Shown: positions 24,248 to 33,314, counted from the first letter of the stretch. The stretch is DNA of 64,000 bases from Spirochaetaceae bacterium (GCA_017618015.1 JAFZVC010000026.1:248001-312000), one strand, 5' to 3'. The notes: generated from the sequence alone by a model not told the origin. Made by a program: numbers and translations.

Positions 24248-25821
24248 TTCTCACCCCCCGTAGAATCCGCGCTCGCGGCGTTGTTCCGTTTCGCGCCCGC
24301 CATGTAAAGGCCAAGCTCCTGAACTGTCGTCGTCTTTGGATTAAGCTCACCGACAATCTCGCCTTCATACATTACAAGGATGCGGTCACTAAGCTGCATT
24401 ACTTCATCAAGCTCATACGAAACAAGAAGAACAGCAGCTCCGTTGTCTCTGTCCTGGATTATCTGCTTATGGATGAACTCAATAGCACCAACGTCAAGAC
24501 CGCGAGTCGGCTGTACGGCTATCAAAAGCCGATGCGCTTTATCAAGCTCGCGCGCGACAATCGCTTTCTGCTGGTTTCCGCCAGACATTGAGCGGGCAAT
24601 TGTCTTACTGCCCTGACCGCTTCGCACGTCGAACTTTTCAATGAGCTTATCGGAATATTCTGTTACCGCAGCTTTCTTTATAAAACCGTGTTTTTGGAAC
24701 TCTGGCTGCCAATAGCGTTCAAGAACCATGTTCTCATCGAGTCTGTAGTCAAGAACAAGACCGTGTTTGTGCCTGTCCTCGGGGATGTGGCTCATGCCGT
24801 TCTTCGTACGTTCGCGTATGCTTTTCTTCGTTATATCGCTGCCACAGAGCGTAATTGATGACGGCTCAGCTCCTGGTGCATTTCCGGCAAGTTTTTCCAA
24901 GCCCGTAAGTCCGTATATGAACTCTGACTGACCGTTTCCATCGATACCGGCTATACAAACGATTTCACCGGCATGTACATCAAAACTAACGTCCTTTACA
25001 GCAAGGTTGTGATGCATTCGGCTTGCTACGTTCATATGCTTTATGCTGAGAATCGTCTCGCCGGGCTTGGCTTCATCTTTCTGTACGTTGAACTCGATGT
25101 CGCGTCCGACCATCATGCGGCTCAGTTCTTCTTTCGTAGTGTTCGCCACATCTACCGTACCGATGTATTTACCTTTTCGTAAAACAGAGCAACGGTCACT
25201 GACCGCCATAATCTCGTTAAGCTTATGTGTTATAAAGAGAATCGACTTTCCTTCCGCCGCAAGGTTCTTCATTATCTGAAGAAGTTCGGTTATCTCCTGC
25301 GGAGTAAGAACAGCCGTCGGTTCGTCAAAAATCAGGATGTCGTTGTCGCGGTAAAGCATCTTAAGAATCTCGACGCGCTGCTGCATACCAACAGTGATGT
25401 CAGAAATCTTCGCGTCCGGGTCAACGGCAAGTCCATAACGGTTACTAAGCTCTATAATCTTTTCGCGAGCTGCTTTCCTGTCAACGAAACCTTTGCTTAC
25501 AGGCTCGTTTCCAAGAATGATATTATCAAGTACCGTAAAGACTTCTACCAACTTAAAGTGCTGATGAACCATTCCAATATGAAGCGCTGTCGCATCGTTC
25601 GGGCTATTGATTTTTACGACCTCGCCATTCTTTCGTATCTCGCCTTCCTCCGGCTGATACAAACCGAAAAGGACACTCATCAAAGTCGATTTACCGGCTC
25701 CGTTTTCGCCAAGAAGAGCATGAATCTCGCCCTTTTTCAGCTGCAACGTAATGTCGTCATTCGCGATAATTCCGGGAAATCGTTTTGTAATATGGAGCAT
25801 CTCTATAATGTAATCGCTCAT
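24244..25821 (-). CDS. Nucleoside-type ABC transporter ATP-binding protein with two ABC domains (BmpE/NupO-like)
   Basis: 525 residues, two fused nucleotide-binding domains as in RbsA. Domain 1: GENGAGKST near residue 37, signature VGMQQRVEIL, Walker B LIFDEPTAVLTP. Domain 2 has a degenerate Walker A (GIDGNGQSEF) and a good signature (MSGGNQQKAIVAREL), the usual asymmetric pattern. ATG 25821 is chosen because the upstream GTG at 25827 lies inside the Shine-Dalgarno. Separated from the receptor gene by a hairpin that probably limits its transcription. Confidence 0.9.
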   Translation of the reverse strand: MSDYIIEMLHITKRFPGIIANDDITLQLKKGEIHALLGENGAGKSTLMSVLFGLYQPEEGEIRKNGEVVKINSPNDATALHIGMVHQHFKLVEVFTVLDNIILGNEPVSKGFVDRKAAREKIIELSNRYGLAVDPDAKISDITVGMQQRVEILKMLYRDNDILIFDEPTAVLTPQEITELLQIMKNLAAEGKSILFITHKLNEIMAVSDRCSVLRKGKYIGTVDVANTTKEELSRMMVGRDIEFNVQKDEAKPGETILSIKHMNVASRMHHNLAVKDVSFDVHAGEIVCIAGIDGNGQSEFIYGLTGLEKLAGNAPGAEPSSITLCGSDITKKSIRERTKNGMSHIPEDRHKHGLVLDYRLDENMVLERYWQPEFQKHGFIKKAAVTEYSDKLIEKFDVRSGQGSKTIARSMSGGNQQKAIVARELDKAHRLLIAVQPTRGLDVGAIEFIHKQIIQDRDNGAAVLLVSYELDEVMQLSDRILVMYEGEIVGELNPKTTTVQELGLYMAGAKRNNAASADSTGGEK

Positions 25822-25843
25822 AAGCACTCCTATTTATTTCGAC

Positions 25844-25876
25844 AAAAAAAGGCGGCACCGACATCAGCGCCGCCTT
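25844..25876 (-). terminator. Operon-internal hairpin between BMP receptor and ATPase genes
   Basis: On the minus strand AAGGCGGC (25876-25869) pairs with GCCGCCTT (25856-25849), followed by a T-run to about 25844. Same arrangement as after the LIV-type receptor gene. Confidence 0.75.
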
Positions 25877-25931
25877 ATTGAAGTCACGGAACAGCTGTAC
25901 GCAACAAGCCGTTCCGTAATTACGCAATTAA

Positions 25932-27080
25932 CTATTTGATGTTTGCGTACTGGTTAAGTGTAATTGAGCAAGCAGGAGCTTTTTCTGTATCGTTGGAAAC
26001 TTTTACCTTTCCATTGAAGATGTCAGCTACGAGTGCTTTGTACTCAGCTACAGTGTAGTTCTTCATTGACCATGTTGCTGTAGGAATCTGAACGAAGTTA
26101 GCTTCGATGTCTGTTGCAGAAACAAGACCGAGGTTCTCAATCTTAGCAGCATACTTTGTTGCGAAAGAGTTGTCCTTAACGCTTGTAAGAACAGCCTTAA
26201 CTGTAGCTGCGAGACCCTTCATTGCTGAAGTTACGCACATATCTTTTCCGTACTGGTTGATCTGAGCTGACTGGTCAACGTCAACACCGATAACTTTTCC
26301 GCCAACTTTTGCAGCTGCTTCACAAGCTGATGTGAAGATACCGCCACCGCAAGCGAAAACAACCTCTACACCACGCTGCTGGTACCATCCGTCCATAGCA
26401 GCTGTGATAGCCTGGTCACCGTAGAACTGACCACCATAGATGTACTCTACAGTTACTTTGTCAGCAATTCCCATGTCCTCAGCAGCCTTGTTACAGCCCT
26501 GAACGAAACCGAAACCATAGCGGATAACAGCAGGAACAGCCATACCACCGAGGAATCCAAGGTGTGTGAATCCTTCCTTAACTGCTGCATAACCAGCGAA
26601 GAATCCAGGAATCTCTTCTGCATAAACTGCACAGAAAGCGTTCTTTGGGAGTTTCCAGTTAGCTTTTCCAAGAGCTTCAGCTGAAGAAACAAGGTCGAAT
26701 TCGCTTACGTCAAGACCAACGAATGTTACGTCGTCGTTGTCATCAACTGTCTTAACGATAGCTTCTGCGAAAGCATAGCCAGGAAGAACGATTACGTTGA
26801 AGTCGTCCTGAATAGCTGCGTTGATAGAAGAAACACGAGCCTCTGTTGAGTCTCCGGATGGCTTGTAATACTGGAAAGCAAGACCGTTAGCCTCTGCGAA
26901 TTCCTTACATGCTTCGTAAGTTGTCTGGTTGAATGACTGGTCTGTGATGTCACCGTAGTCTGTAACCATGGCAACTTTCATTGCGGCAGTTTTTACTGTC
27001 GTAGATTCTTTTTTACCACCGGCAAATACCATACCAACCATAGCCAGCATGATTACCATTGTGATTAAAATCTTTTTCAT
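25932..27080 (-). CDS. BMP-family substrate-binding protein (PnrA/TmpC-like nucleoside receptor)
   Basis: 382 residues. Start at ATG 27080 behind Shine-Dalgarno GGAGGA. The signal peptide ends in VFAGGKKES, without the lipobox Cys found in T. pallidum TmpC/PnrA, so cleavage by signal peptidase I, not lipidation, is predicted. The BMP domain shows VAMVTDYGDITDQSFNQTTYEA, where the Asp and Phe belong to the nucleoside pocket in PnrA, and later VIGVDVDQSAQ. It likely captures purine nucleosides for the double-domain ATPase and two permeases downstream. Strong codon bias suggests high expression. Confidence 0.9.
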   Translation of the reverse strand: MKKILITMVIMLAMVGMVFAGGKKESTTVKTAAMKVAMVTDYGDITDQSFNQTTYEACKEFAEANGLAFQYYKPSGDSTEARVSSINAAIQDDFNVIVLPGYAFAEAIVKTVDDNDDVTFVGLDVSEFDLVSSAEALGKANWKLPKNAFCAVYAEEIPGFFAGYAAVKEGFTHLGFLGGMAVPAVIRYGFGFVQGCNKAAEDMGIADKVTVEYIYGGQFYGDQAITAAMDGWYQQRGVEVVFACGGGIFTSACEAAAKVGGKVIGVDVDQSAQINQYGKDMCVTSAMKGLAATVKAVLTSVKDNSFATKYAAKIENLGLVSATDIEANFVQIPTATWSMKNYTVAEYKALVADIFNGKVKVSNDTEKAPACSITLNQYANIK

Positions 27081-27116
27081 ACTTCCTCCAAAAAAGATAC
27101 AACTAAATGTGTTTCT

Positions 27117-27145
27117 ATTATAATTCGCCTTGAAAATTAGCGCAA
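27117..27145 (-). promoter_or_regulatory. Promoter of the nucleoside ABC operon
   Basis: Minus strand TTGCGC (27145-27140), 17-nt spacer, TATAAT (27122-27117), 37 nt before the start codon. Confidence 0.7.
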
Positions 27146-27156
27146 CTGGTAGTTTC

Positions 27157-28119
27157 TTATAAACACGATCTGACGACGCGGAAACCGCAATCATTAACTC
27201 TAGCAAACGGCGTATTGTCTTCGCTGTACGAAACTGCACACCGGTACGCTTCTTGGAAAATACTGCCACCACGTATAATTCGCATATTTTCGCCAGAAGC
27301 TGCACCAGTAGCTGGCGTACTGCTCGTTATGGTGTCACTCCTATCCCAACACCACTCATAAACATTACCACTCATGTCGTAGATTTCGAGCGAATTGGCA
27401 TTCTTCGTTTTAACCTCATGAGACACGAGGTTGCTACCATTGCTGCTGTTATCGTAATACCATGCATAATTCTGCAACGCTCCGGACTCACCGTTCGTGC
27501 CACTGTATTTATCGGTAGAAAGCGTGCTTCCACCGCGTGCGGCGTATTCCCATTCAGCTTCCGTAGGCAGTCTGTATCCGTTTGCTTCCCAGTTGCAAGT
27601 AACGGCATTCCATGTTGAATTATCTGTCATATCTGAAGTCGGCACTGTCCCCCATTCTGTCGGGTTTGTTTTGCCATTTATCGTGTAGCAAGGCGTAAAT
27701 CCATCTGCAATGCTCTTTTTGTTGCAATAAACGAGCGCATCGTACCAGCTCACCTGTTCAACAGGGCGTTTTCCCTGCGTCTCTCCGGAGGCAGGGTTAC
27801 TGTTGAATTCACTTGGATTGCTTCCAATGACTGCCTCATACTCTTCCTGAGTAACTTCGTGATCGCTCATATAAAACGTACTTATCTCAACAGTGCGACC
27901 TGCAATAAACGCCCCATAATAAGTGGTGCCTTCATTTGTGGACGAAAAATTATTACTACCTGTGACAGTTGTTCCAGCCACCTTTACAAATCCTGCGGGT
28001 ATTTGTTCCTGTGGAGTATCCTGCGACGAGCCGCCGTTGTTCGGGTCAGAACATCCGGCAAACGCAAAAACGAACAGGCCACACAAAACGAACACAACTG
28101 TTTTCAGATTACTTTTCAT
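27157..28119 (-). CDS. FGE-sulfatase (SUMF1-like) lipoprotein
   Basis: 320 residues. The signal peptide ends in the lipobox FAGC (Cys23), so it is a predicted lipoprotein. A single SUMF1-like domain follows: FYMSDHEVTQEEYEAVIG, QVSWYDALVYCNK, NGYRLPTEAEWEYAARGG, MSGNVYEWCWD and a closing GFRVVR. The catalytic region reads RGGSIFQEAYRCAVSYS with only one Cys, so classical formylglycine-generating activity is doubtful. Treponemes encode many such proteins on the cell surface or in the periplasm. Shine-Dalgarno AAGGAGA. Confidence 0.85.
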   Translation of the reverse strand: MKSNLKTVVFVLCGLFVFAFAGCSDPNNGGSSQDTPQEQIPAGFVKVAGTTVTGSNNFSSTNEGTTYYGAFIAGRTVEISTFYMSDHEVTQEEYEAVIGSNPSEFNSNPASGETQGKRPVEQVSWYDALVYCNKKSIADGFTPCYTINGKTNPTEWGTVPTSDMTDNSTWNAVTCNWEANGYRLPTEAEWEYAARGGSTLSTDKYSGTNGESGALQNYAWYYDNSSNGSNLVSHEVKTKNANSLEIYDMSGNVYEWCWDRSDTITSSTPATGAASGENMRIIRGGSIFQEAYRCAVSYSEDNTPFARVNDCGFRVVRSCL

Positions 28120-28260
28120 AACAATCTCCTTTTAAACTAAAGTTGTATAATCTATATCAACTATATTAACACATCAAACTAATAATACAAACAAAATGAT
28201 TCAAAATTTGCTTCTGATTGAACAGTATTATCAATCGGTCAATTATGATATATTAGTTTT

Positions 28261-28869
28261 ATGGACAACAAACTGATTCTTGATATTATTGGTTACATCG
28301 GTTCCGCGTTCGTGCTCGCCTCTTTCCTTATGGCGACCGTAAAGAAACTGCGGATTATAAACTCAATAGGTTCAATCGTGACAATCGTATATGGTGTACT
28401 TATACAGGCTTTTCCAACAGTATTGATGAACGCATGCCTGCTTATCATAAACATCTACTATCTTGTTAAAATGTTCCGCTATAAAGAGGAATTCCATATT
28501 ATCGAAACGAAAATTGATGACGGAAGCGTAAAGTTCTTTTTAAATCATAATAAAGACGATATATCGGTGTTTTTCCCAGAATTCAGTGACACAGCTACTG
28601 ATATAAATTACACTCGCCTTATCTACTGCCAGAACAAAATTGTAGGCTTATGCGTAGGCAGACGCGATGGTGACACGCTTGCCATATACTTGGACTACAC
28701 AATTAAAGAATACAGGGATTATTCGGTCGGAAAATATCTTTTCGCAGCTTTACCGAATGAAGGAATAAACACAATTGAGCTTACGCAAAGGACGAAGCAC
28801 CACTACCAGTATCTGATAAAAATGGGCTTCGTCCGCGATGGCGATCGCTTTATAAAACGGATGAAATAG
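28261..28869 (+). CDS. YgjV-like membrane protein with C-terminal acetyltransferase-like domain
   Basis: 202 residues. Residues 1-78 form three or four hydrophobic helices like the YgjV inner-membrane family (IGYIGSAFVLASFLM, SIGSIVTIVYGVLI). Residues ~85-202 form a soluble domain whose end (YSVGKYLF...HYQYLIKMGFVRDGD) resembles the last elements of a GNAT fold. The acetyltransferase assignment is my inference. No Shine-Dalgarno; TATATT (28249-28254) ends 6 nt before the ATG, so the transcript may be leaderless. Confidence 0.6.
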   Translation: MDNKLILDIIGYIGSAFVLASFLMATVKKLRIINSIGSIVTIVYGVLIQAFPTVLMNACLLIINIYYLVKMFRYKEEFHIIETKIDDGSVKFFLNHNKDDISVFFPEFSDTATDINYTRLIYCQNKIVGLCVGRRDGDTLAIYLDYTIKEYRDYSVGKYLFAALPNEGINTIELTQRTKHHYQYLIKMGFVRDGDRFIKRMK

Positions 28870-28900
28870 TTTTAGGGCATACACAAAGGTCGCATGTCTC

Positions 28901-30943
28901 TTAGAACGAGTCCAGACCGCCCTCTTTAACCTGGAAGTGGCTGAATTCCATACTGAACGAAGCCCTTCCCTGCGTAACAGAACGAAGAACTGTCGAAAAT
29001 CCGAACATCTTTGCCATTGGAGCCTGCGCATGAACGACTTCTTCCGTTGGCTTAGACTCTAAGCTCTGGATAAGACCGCCGCGCTGAGTAACCTGGCTCA
29101 TCGCATCACCAACGAATTCTTTCGGTGTCATAATGTCTACGTTCATAACTGGTTCGAGCAAGCGCGGCTCTGCACTGCGGCACGCGTTGTCGAACGCCTG
29201 CACGGCACAAGCCTCGAATGCGAACGGCGTTGAGTTAAGCTCGTCATACGCTATGTCGGTTACGGTAACGGCTATGTCCGTGCAGATGTAGCCGTACTGA
29301 ATGCCGGAGCCGAACGAGTTCGTGATTCCGCGCTGAATGGAGTCGAAAATCTCACCAGGTATATTGTTTTTCTTTACATTGCAGACATAAGTGTTTCCGG
29401 CTCCGGCATTAGGCGCAACGTGAATCGTAAGACCCGCGATGTTTTCTTTGCCGCCGATAACACGGTTGTAGTTTTCTGTGTGATCAATTTCTGCCGTAAT
29501 CGATTCACGGTATGTTACCTGTGGTGCACCAACGCGTGCCGCAACCTTAAAGTCTTCTTTCATGCGCGTAACGAGCACGTCAAGGTGAAGCTCGCCCATA
29601 CCGGAAATAATAAGCTGACCAGTCTCCGCATCGTCTTTTGATGTGAATGTTGGGTCTTCCTTAGAAAGAATCTCTATAGTCTCTTTGAGCTTGTCGCGGT
29701 CGGAAATTGTGTCCGGCTCAATCGCGACAGAAATAACAGGCTCCGGGAACGTAAGGTTCTCCAAAAGAACAGGAAATCCTTCCGTACCGATTGTGTCGCC
29801 TGTCTGTGCAAGCTTTAATCCGATAATTACGGCGATGTCGCCAGCCTCAACGCAGTCCATCGGCTCCGTTTTGTTCGCATGCATGCGAAGGATACGGTTT
29901 ATACGCTCACGTTTCTTTTTGCCGACGTTATAAATCTGCTCGCCTGTCTTAAGCTTACCTGAGTACATGCGGACATAGCAGAGAGAACCGGCTTCCCTAT
30001 CGTACTGAATCTTGAAAACAAGACCGCTTACCATGCCAGACGGATTGCAAGGGATCTCTACCTTCTCTTCTTTTTTTGTATGGAAACCGATTGCCGGCGG
30101 AACTTCCAGAGGTGATGGGAGATAATCAACAATTGCGTCTATAAGTGGCTGAACCGCACAATTTTTACGTGCCGAACCGCACAAAAATGGAACTATCTCG
30201 CGAGCGATTGTACGGCGGCGTATCTCCGCTCGAAGCTTATCCTCTGGCACTTCCTCGCCACCAAGATAAAGCTCAGCAAGCTCATCGTTTCCAGATGCTA
30301 TTTCGTCAAGAAGCTTCTCGCGCCATGATTCTGCATCAGCAAGTCTTTCAGCTGCGATGTCGCTTTCAAGAATCGTCTCGCCCTCATCTGACGGGTCAAA
30401 ACGGTATTCCTTCATTTTGAGCAAGTCGATGACTCCCTCAAAGTTGCTCTCGGCACCAATCGGTATTTGGAGAGCGACAGGATTCGCCTGAAATTTTGCT
30501 TTAACGTCTTCCATCGCGCCGAAAAAGTCAGCACCGATGCGGTCCATCTTATTTACGAAACAAATACGCGGTACGTTGTATTCATCAGCCTGCTTCCAAA
30601 CAGTCTCTGTCTGGGGCTGAACGCCACCTACCGCGCACAAAACTGCGACCGCTCCGTCAAGAACACGGAGAGAACGCTCAACTTCCGCTGTAAAATCAAC
30701 GTGGCCTGGGGTGTCAATGATGTTTATCTGATAATCTTTCCAGTATGTTGTTGTCGCCGCACTCTGAATCGTGATTCCACGCTCCTGTTCCTGGGTCATC
30801 CAGTCCATCGTAGCCGCGCCGTCATCAATCTCGCCTATGCGGTGTATTTTTCCAGTGTAATAAAGTATTCGCTCAGTTGTAGTCGTTTTTCCGGCATCGA
30901 TATGTGCCATGATTCCGATATTTCGCATTTTATCCAATGACAT
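28901..30943 (-). CDS. fusA: Elongation factor G
   Basis: 680 residues. G domain: [15 protein letters not shown] (P-loop), [17 protein letters not shown] (switch I region), [12 protein letters not shown]. Domain II starts near 300, domain IV near 475 ([13 protein letters not shown]), and domain V at the C-terminus. It drives ribosomal translocation by GTP hydrolysis. Spirochaetes often have two EF-G paralogues (translocation or recycling). The switch wording [14 protein letters not shown] is close to canonical FusA, but which paralogue this is cannot be settled here. ATG 30943 follows Shine-Dalgarno GAGGGG; the frame extends to 30961. Confidence 0.9.
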   Translation of the reverse strand: MSLDKMRNIGIMAHIDAGKTTTTERILYYTGKIHRIGEIDDGAATMDWMTQEQERGITIQSAATTTYWKDYQINIIDTPGHVDFTAEVERSLRVLDGAVAVLCAVGGVQPQTETVWKQADEYNVPRICFVNKMDRIGADFFGAMEDVKAKFQANPVALQIPIGAESNFEGVIDLLKMKEYRFDPSDEGETILESDIAAERLADAESWREKLLDEIASGNDELAELYLGGEEVPEDKLRAEIRRRTIAREIVPFLCGSARKNCAVQPLIDAIVDYLPSPLEVPPAIGFHTKKEEKVEIPCNPSGMVSGLVFKIQYDREAGSLCYVRMYSGKLKTGEQIYNVGKKKRERINRILRMHANKTEPMDCVEAGDIAVIIGLKLAQTGDTIGTEGFPVLLENLTFPEPVISVAIEPDTISDRDKLKETIEILSKEDPTFTSKDDAETGQLIISGMGELHLDVLVTRMKEDFKVAARVGAPQVTYRESITAEIDHTENYNRVIGGKENIAGLTIHVAPNAGAGNTYVCNVKKNNIPGEIFDSIQRGITNSFGSGIQYGYICTDIAVTVTDIAYDELNSTPFAFEACAVQAFDNACRSAEPRLLEPVMNVDIMTPKEFVGDAMSQVTQRGGLIQSLESKPTEEVVHAQAPMAKMFGFSTVLRSVTQGRASFSMEFSHFQVKEGGLDSF

Positions 30944-31045
30944 AAAAACCCCTCGCCACATTATGAGTATCAGCGGAAGACCGCCGGAATGAAGGTGCTT
31001 TACTATAGCAGAAAAAACGAATTAAGGGAATCGCTAAATTTACGT

Positions 31046-31097
31046 TTGACAAATACATCTAATTGATATATTTTAATTATAGTTCCCAATTTGGGAA
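31046..31097 (+). promoter_or_regulatory. Promoter and operator of the HigBA module
   Basis: TTGACA (31046-31051) with a TATTTT/TATATT -10 around 31067-31074. Just downstream TTCCCAATTTGGGAA (31083-31097) is a perfect 7-bp-arm palindrome around a central T, well placed for autorepression by the antitoxin. Confidence 0.7.
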
Positions 31098-31120
31098 TAT
31101 TAGTTTCAAAGGAGTTTTCA

Positions 31121-31414
31121 ATGCGGATAATTGCCAGAAGTACACTCACAAATTTCTGGATAAATCATCAAACATCAAAAGAACCCTTGGAAGCATGGTA
31201 CAAAGAAACAGAAAAAGCTGATTGGAAAACACCAGACGATATTAAAAGACGGTATCCATCAGCAAGTTTTTTGGCAGATAACAGAGTTTGCTTTAACATT
31301 TCTGGAAACAATTATAGGCTGATTGTTAAGGTAAACTATAAGTTTCACATGGTTTACATCAGATTTGTTGGAACTCATGCTGAGTATGATAAAATCAATG
31401 CGGAGACAATATGA
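31121..31414 (+). CDS. higB: HigB-type mRNA interferase toxin
   Basis: 97 residues starting MRIIARSTLTNFW after Shine-Dalgarno AAAGGAG; the open frame upstream to 31091 runs through the operator and is ignored. Family pattern: WYKETEKADWKTPDDIKRRYPSA, VCFNISGNNYRLIVKVNY and a final FVGTHAEYDKI. This is the HigB_toxin (PF09907) group of RelE-fold, ribosome-associated RNases. The antitoxin gene overlaps its end by 4 nt. Toxin-first order is typical of HigBA. Confidence 0.88.
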   Translation: MRIIARSTLTNFWINHQTSKEPLEAWYKETEKADWKTPDDIKRRYPSASFLADNRVCFNISGNNYRLIVKVNYKFHMVYIRFVGTHAEYDKINAETI

Positions 31415-31785
31415 AGAACGAAATTAGACTTATTAAAACAGACGAAGAATACAAGGCTGCCCTTAAACTGGCTGATAATCTTTTTGATGCCGAACCCGAC
31501 ACTCCCGACGGCGACAAGCTTGAACTTATAGTTGCACTTATTGAAATCTATGAGAAAGAGCATTTTCCGATTGAAAATCCATCTCCGCTTGCTGCAATAC
31601 GGTTCAGAATGGAGCAAATGAATCTTTCGCCAAAAGATTTGATTCCTATTATCGGAAGCAAATCAAAAGTTTCAGAAGTTCTTTCTGGCAAACGCACACT
31701 TAGCCTTAACATGATACGCCGTATTTCTTCAGAACTTGGCATACCTGCAGAAATACTAATTCAACCGTATGATGCTATTGCGTAA
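31411..31785 (+). CDS. higA: HigA-type antitoxin, helix-turn-helix XRE family
   Basis: 124 residues. The N-terminal ~65 residues are likely the toxin-neutralising part, followed by an XRE-type helix-turn-helix at about 68-110 (MNLSPKDLIPIIGSKSKVSEVLSG is spread over the recognition helices). Matches the COG5499 antitoxins paired with HigB_toxin proteins. Probably binds the TTCCCAA-T-TTGGGAA palindrome upstream of higB. Confidence 0.88.
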   Translation: MKNEIRLIKTDEEYKAALKLADNLFDAEPDTPDGDKLELIVALIEIYEKEHFPIENPSPLAAIRFRMEQMNLSPKDLIPIIGSKSKVSEVLSGKRTLSLNMIRRISSELGIPAEILIQPYDAIA

Positions 31786-31798
31786 AATGTAAATAACA

Positions 31799-31832
31799 AA
31801 GGCGGAACCTGAGATGAAACAGATTCCGCCTT
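31799..31832. terminator. Hairpin between higA and the convergent small-protein gene
   Basis: AAGGCGGAA (31799-31807) pairs with TTCCGCCTT (31824-31832). T-rich sequence follows on both sides only loosely; likely a shared terminator. Confidence 0.6.
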
Positions 31833-31849
31833 ATGAAATATTTAAATCT

Positions 31850-32251
31850 TTACCAATCCATACCGACAAATGGTCTAACTATTACTGGTTTACGTATATC
31901 CCAACACATATTTCCTTTTAATGTTAGCAAAAAAACATCGCCCTCGTTTAATTGATATATACTAACGTAACTTTTATTGTTGGCAAAATCATCATATGTT
32001 TTATATGAAAGGATACCTGTATAATCATACAAAACAATACATTCATATGAACCTTCTGGCAGGCTTTCTCCACTGATATAGACCCCCGCAGGAAGAGTGG
32101 ATTTATCCCAAAGCTTTCTGTTTATCAATTCTTGCTTTACACTTTTATATAATGACTTTAGTTCATCATTGCTCATATCGTTTACATTCGTCTCTGTAAA
32201 TGCATACCCACATATTAATATTGCTATTATTAACAAAAGAAGCTTTTTCAT
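31850..32251 (-). CDS. Small exported protein of unknown function
   Basis: 133 residues: hydrophobic signal peptide (KKLLLLIIAILICGYAF), then a short helix with NDELKSLYKSVKQELINRKLW and a beta-rich domain (LPAGVYISGESLPEGSYEC). No lipobox of standard form, so secretion by signal peptidase I is predicted. I recognise no named family. The in-frame ATG at 32263 directly abuts the Shine-Dalgarno AAGGAG, so ATG 32251 is preferred. Confidence 0.6.
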   Translation of the reverse strand: MKKLLLLIIAILICGYAFTETNVNDMSNDELKSLYKSVKQELINRKLWDKSTLPAGVYISGESLPEGSYECIVLYDYTGILSYKTYDDFANNKSYVSIYQLNEGDVFLLTLKGNMCWDIRKPVIVRPFVGMDW

Positions 32252-32349
32252 AGTGCTTATCATCTCCTTTGTACAATTCCTTTTTGTACATTACAAATTA
32301 TAATTCATGATGATAAAGTTGTATAGTTCATCTTATGATGCAATTGCGT

Positions 32350-32494
32350 TAGGGCATGGAGTACCTGCTGAGCATCCATGATGCGAGGCAGTCCACCGCA
32401 GAAGCCGGAAAGAATTGACGGCTTTGAGGAGGATGAGCGTTAGCAAAGTACGGAACGCCCGACGGCGCGATTATCATTGCGCCGTAACGCCCTA
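32350..32494. repeat. GC-rich structured intergenic element
   Basis: Bounded by TAGGGC (32350-32355) and GCCCTA (32489-32494), with three internal hairpins: GCATGGA/TCCATG-A-TGC (32354-32384), AAGCCG/CGGCTT (32402-32424), ACGGCGC/GCGCCGT (32462-32485). It fills most of the non-coding stretch 32264-32522. The part ATGAGCGTTAGC...CGGAACG...GACGG resembles the reverse strand of 43640-43676, so a dispersed repeat family is possible. Confidence 0.45.
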
Positions 32495-32522
32495 TTCATT
32501 ATTATCATTTTTTCGATTTTTC

Positions 32523-32551
32523 TTGAAACTAAACGGATTCTTAATTATTTT
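32523..32551 (+). promoter_or_regulatory. Promoter abutting the alarmone synthetase gene
   Basis: TTGAAA (32523-32528), 17-nt spacer, TATTTT (32546-32551), 6 nt before ATG 32558; no Shine-Dalgarno. Confidence 0.6.
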
Positions 32552-32557
32552 TTAAAT

Positions 32558-33274
32558 ATGGACACAATCGACTCTTCTGAAAATTCATCTGAAAATGAAT
32601 ACGATATAAATAACGAATCACTTCCTTCGATTTGGGCGGAGCACCTTGCTGACAGCAGCGATTTTTACAAGATGGCGTTTCAATTCCAGCAGATTATGAT
32701 GGTTTACGAAAGCGCGATAAAGCAGCTTGAGACGAAGCTCGACATACTGAACAAAGAAAACAAGGTTCTGGGCAGGCGGAATCCGATAGAAACCGTTAAA
32801 TCGCGCATAAAATCGCCGGAGAGCATAGCGAAAAAGCTTGAGAAAAAGCACTTGCCGATTACGTTCCAGTCGATGATAACGAATCTTAACGACATTGCCG
32901 GAATTAGAGTTATATGTCCTTATATATCAGATATTTACGCAGTACGCGACATGTTGCTCAAGCAGCCCGATATTAGGCTTTTGGAGCAGGTTGATTATAT
33001 AGAATCGCCAAAGGAAAGCGGATACAGAAGCCTTCATCTTGTGATAGAGATTCCTGTTTATCTTTCGAACGCGGTTCATAACGTCAAGGCGGAGATTCAG
33101 CTTAGGACAATCGCAATGGATTTTTGGGCTTGTTTGGAGCATGAGCTTCACTACAAGACGAAAACGAAGGTTCCAGACAGCGTAAGGCGCGAGCTTTTCC
33201 GTGTCGCTGAGACAATAGCGATGACGGACAGGGAGATGGAAGAGATAGCGTTCGAACTTCAGGCGATTGAGTAG
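32558..33274 (+). CDS. Small alarmone synthetase (RelQ/SAS1-like (p)ppGpp synthetase)
   Basis: 238 residues. RelA/SpoT synthetase domain without HD hydrolase or regulatory domains. Motifs: RIKSPESIAKKL (substrate-binding Arg/Lys helix), DIAGIRVIC, ESPKESGYRSLHLV (catalytic loop with the Tyr that stacks on GTP), AEIQLRTIAMDFWACLEHEL (catalytic Glu and Gln). It transfers pyrophosphate from ATP to GTP or GDP. The start is set by homology and by a promoter ending 6 nt upstream; the frame opens at 32477 but that part is intergenic. A Crp/Fnr gene follows. Confidence 0.9.
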   Translation: MDTIDSSENSSENEYDINNESLPSIWAEHLADSSDFYKMAFQFQQIMMVYESAIKQLETKLDILNKENKVLGRRNPIETVKSRIKSPESIAKKLEKKHLPITFQSMITNLNDIAGIRVICPYISDIYAVRDMLLKQPDIRLLEQVDYIESPKESGYRSLHLVIEIPVYLSNAVHNVKAEIQLRTIAMDFWACLEHELHYKTKTKVPDSVRRELFRVAETIAMTDREMEEIAFELQAIE

Positions 33275-33314
33275 CTGGAGTGCGGACGAAGCTTGACGTG
33301 TAACGAGGCGCGGA

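Noticed and set aside
31091-31120. Upstream start of HigB at 31091
   Set aside because: It lies inside the operator palindrome; ATG 31121 has a proper Shine-Dalgarno and matches the family N-terminus.
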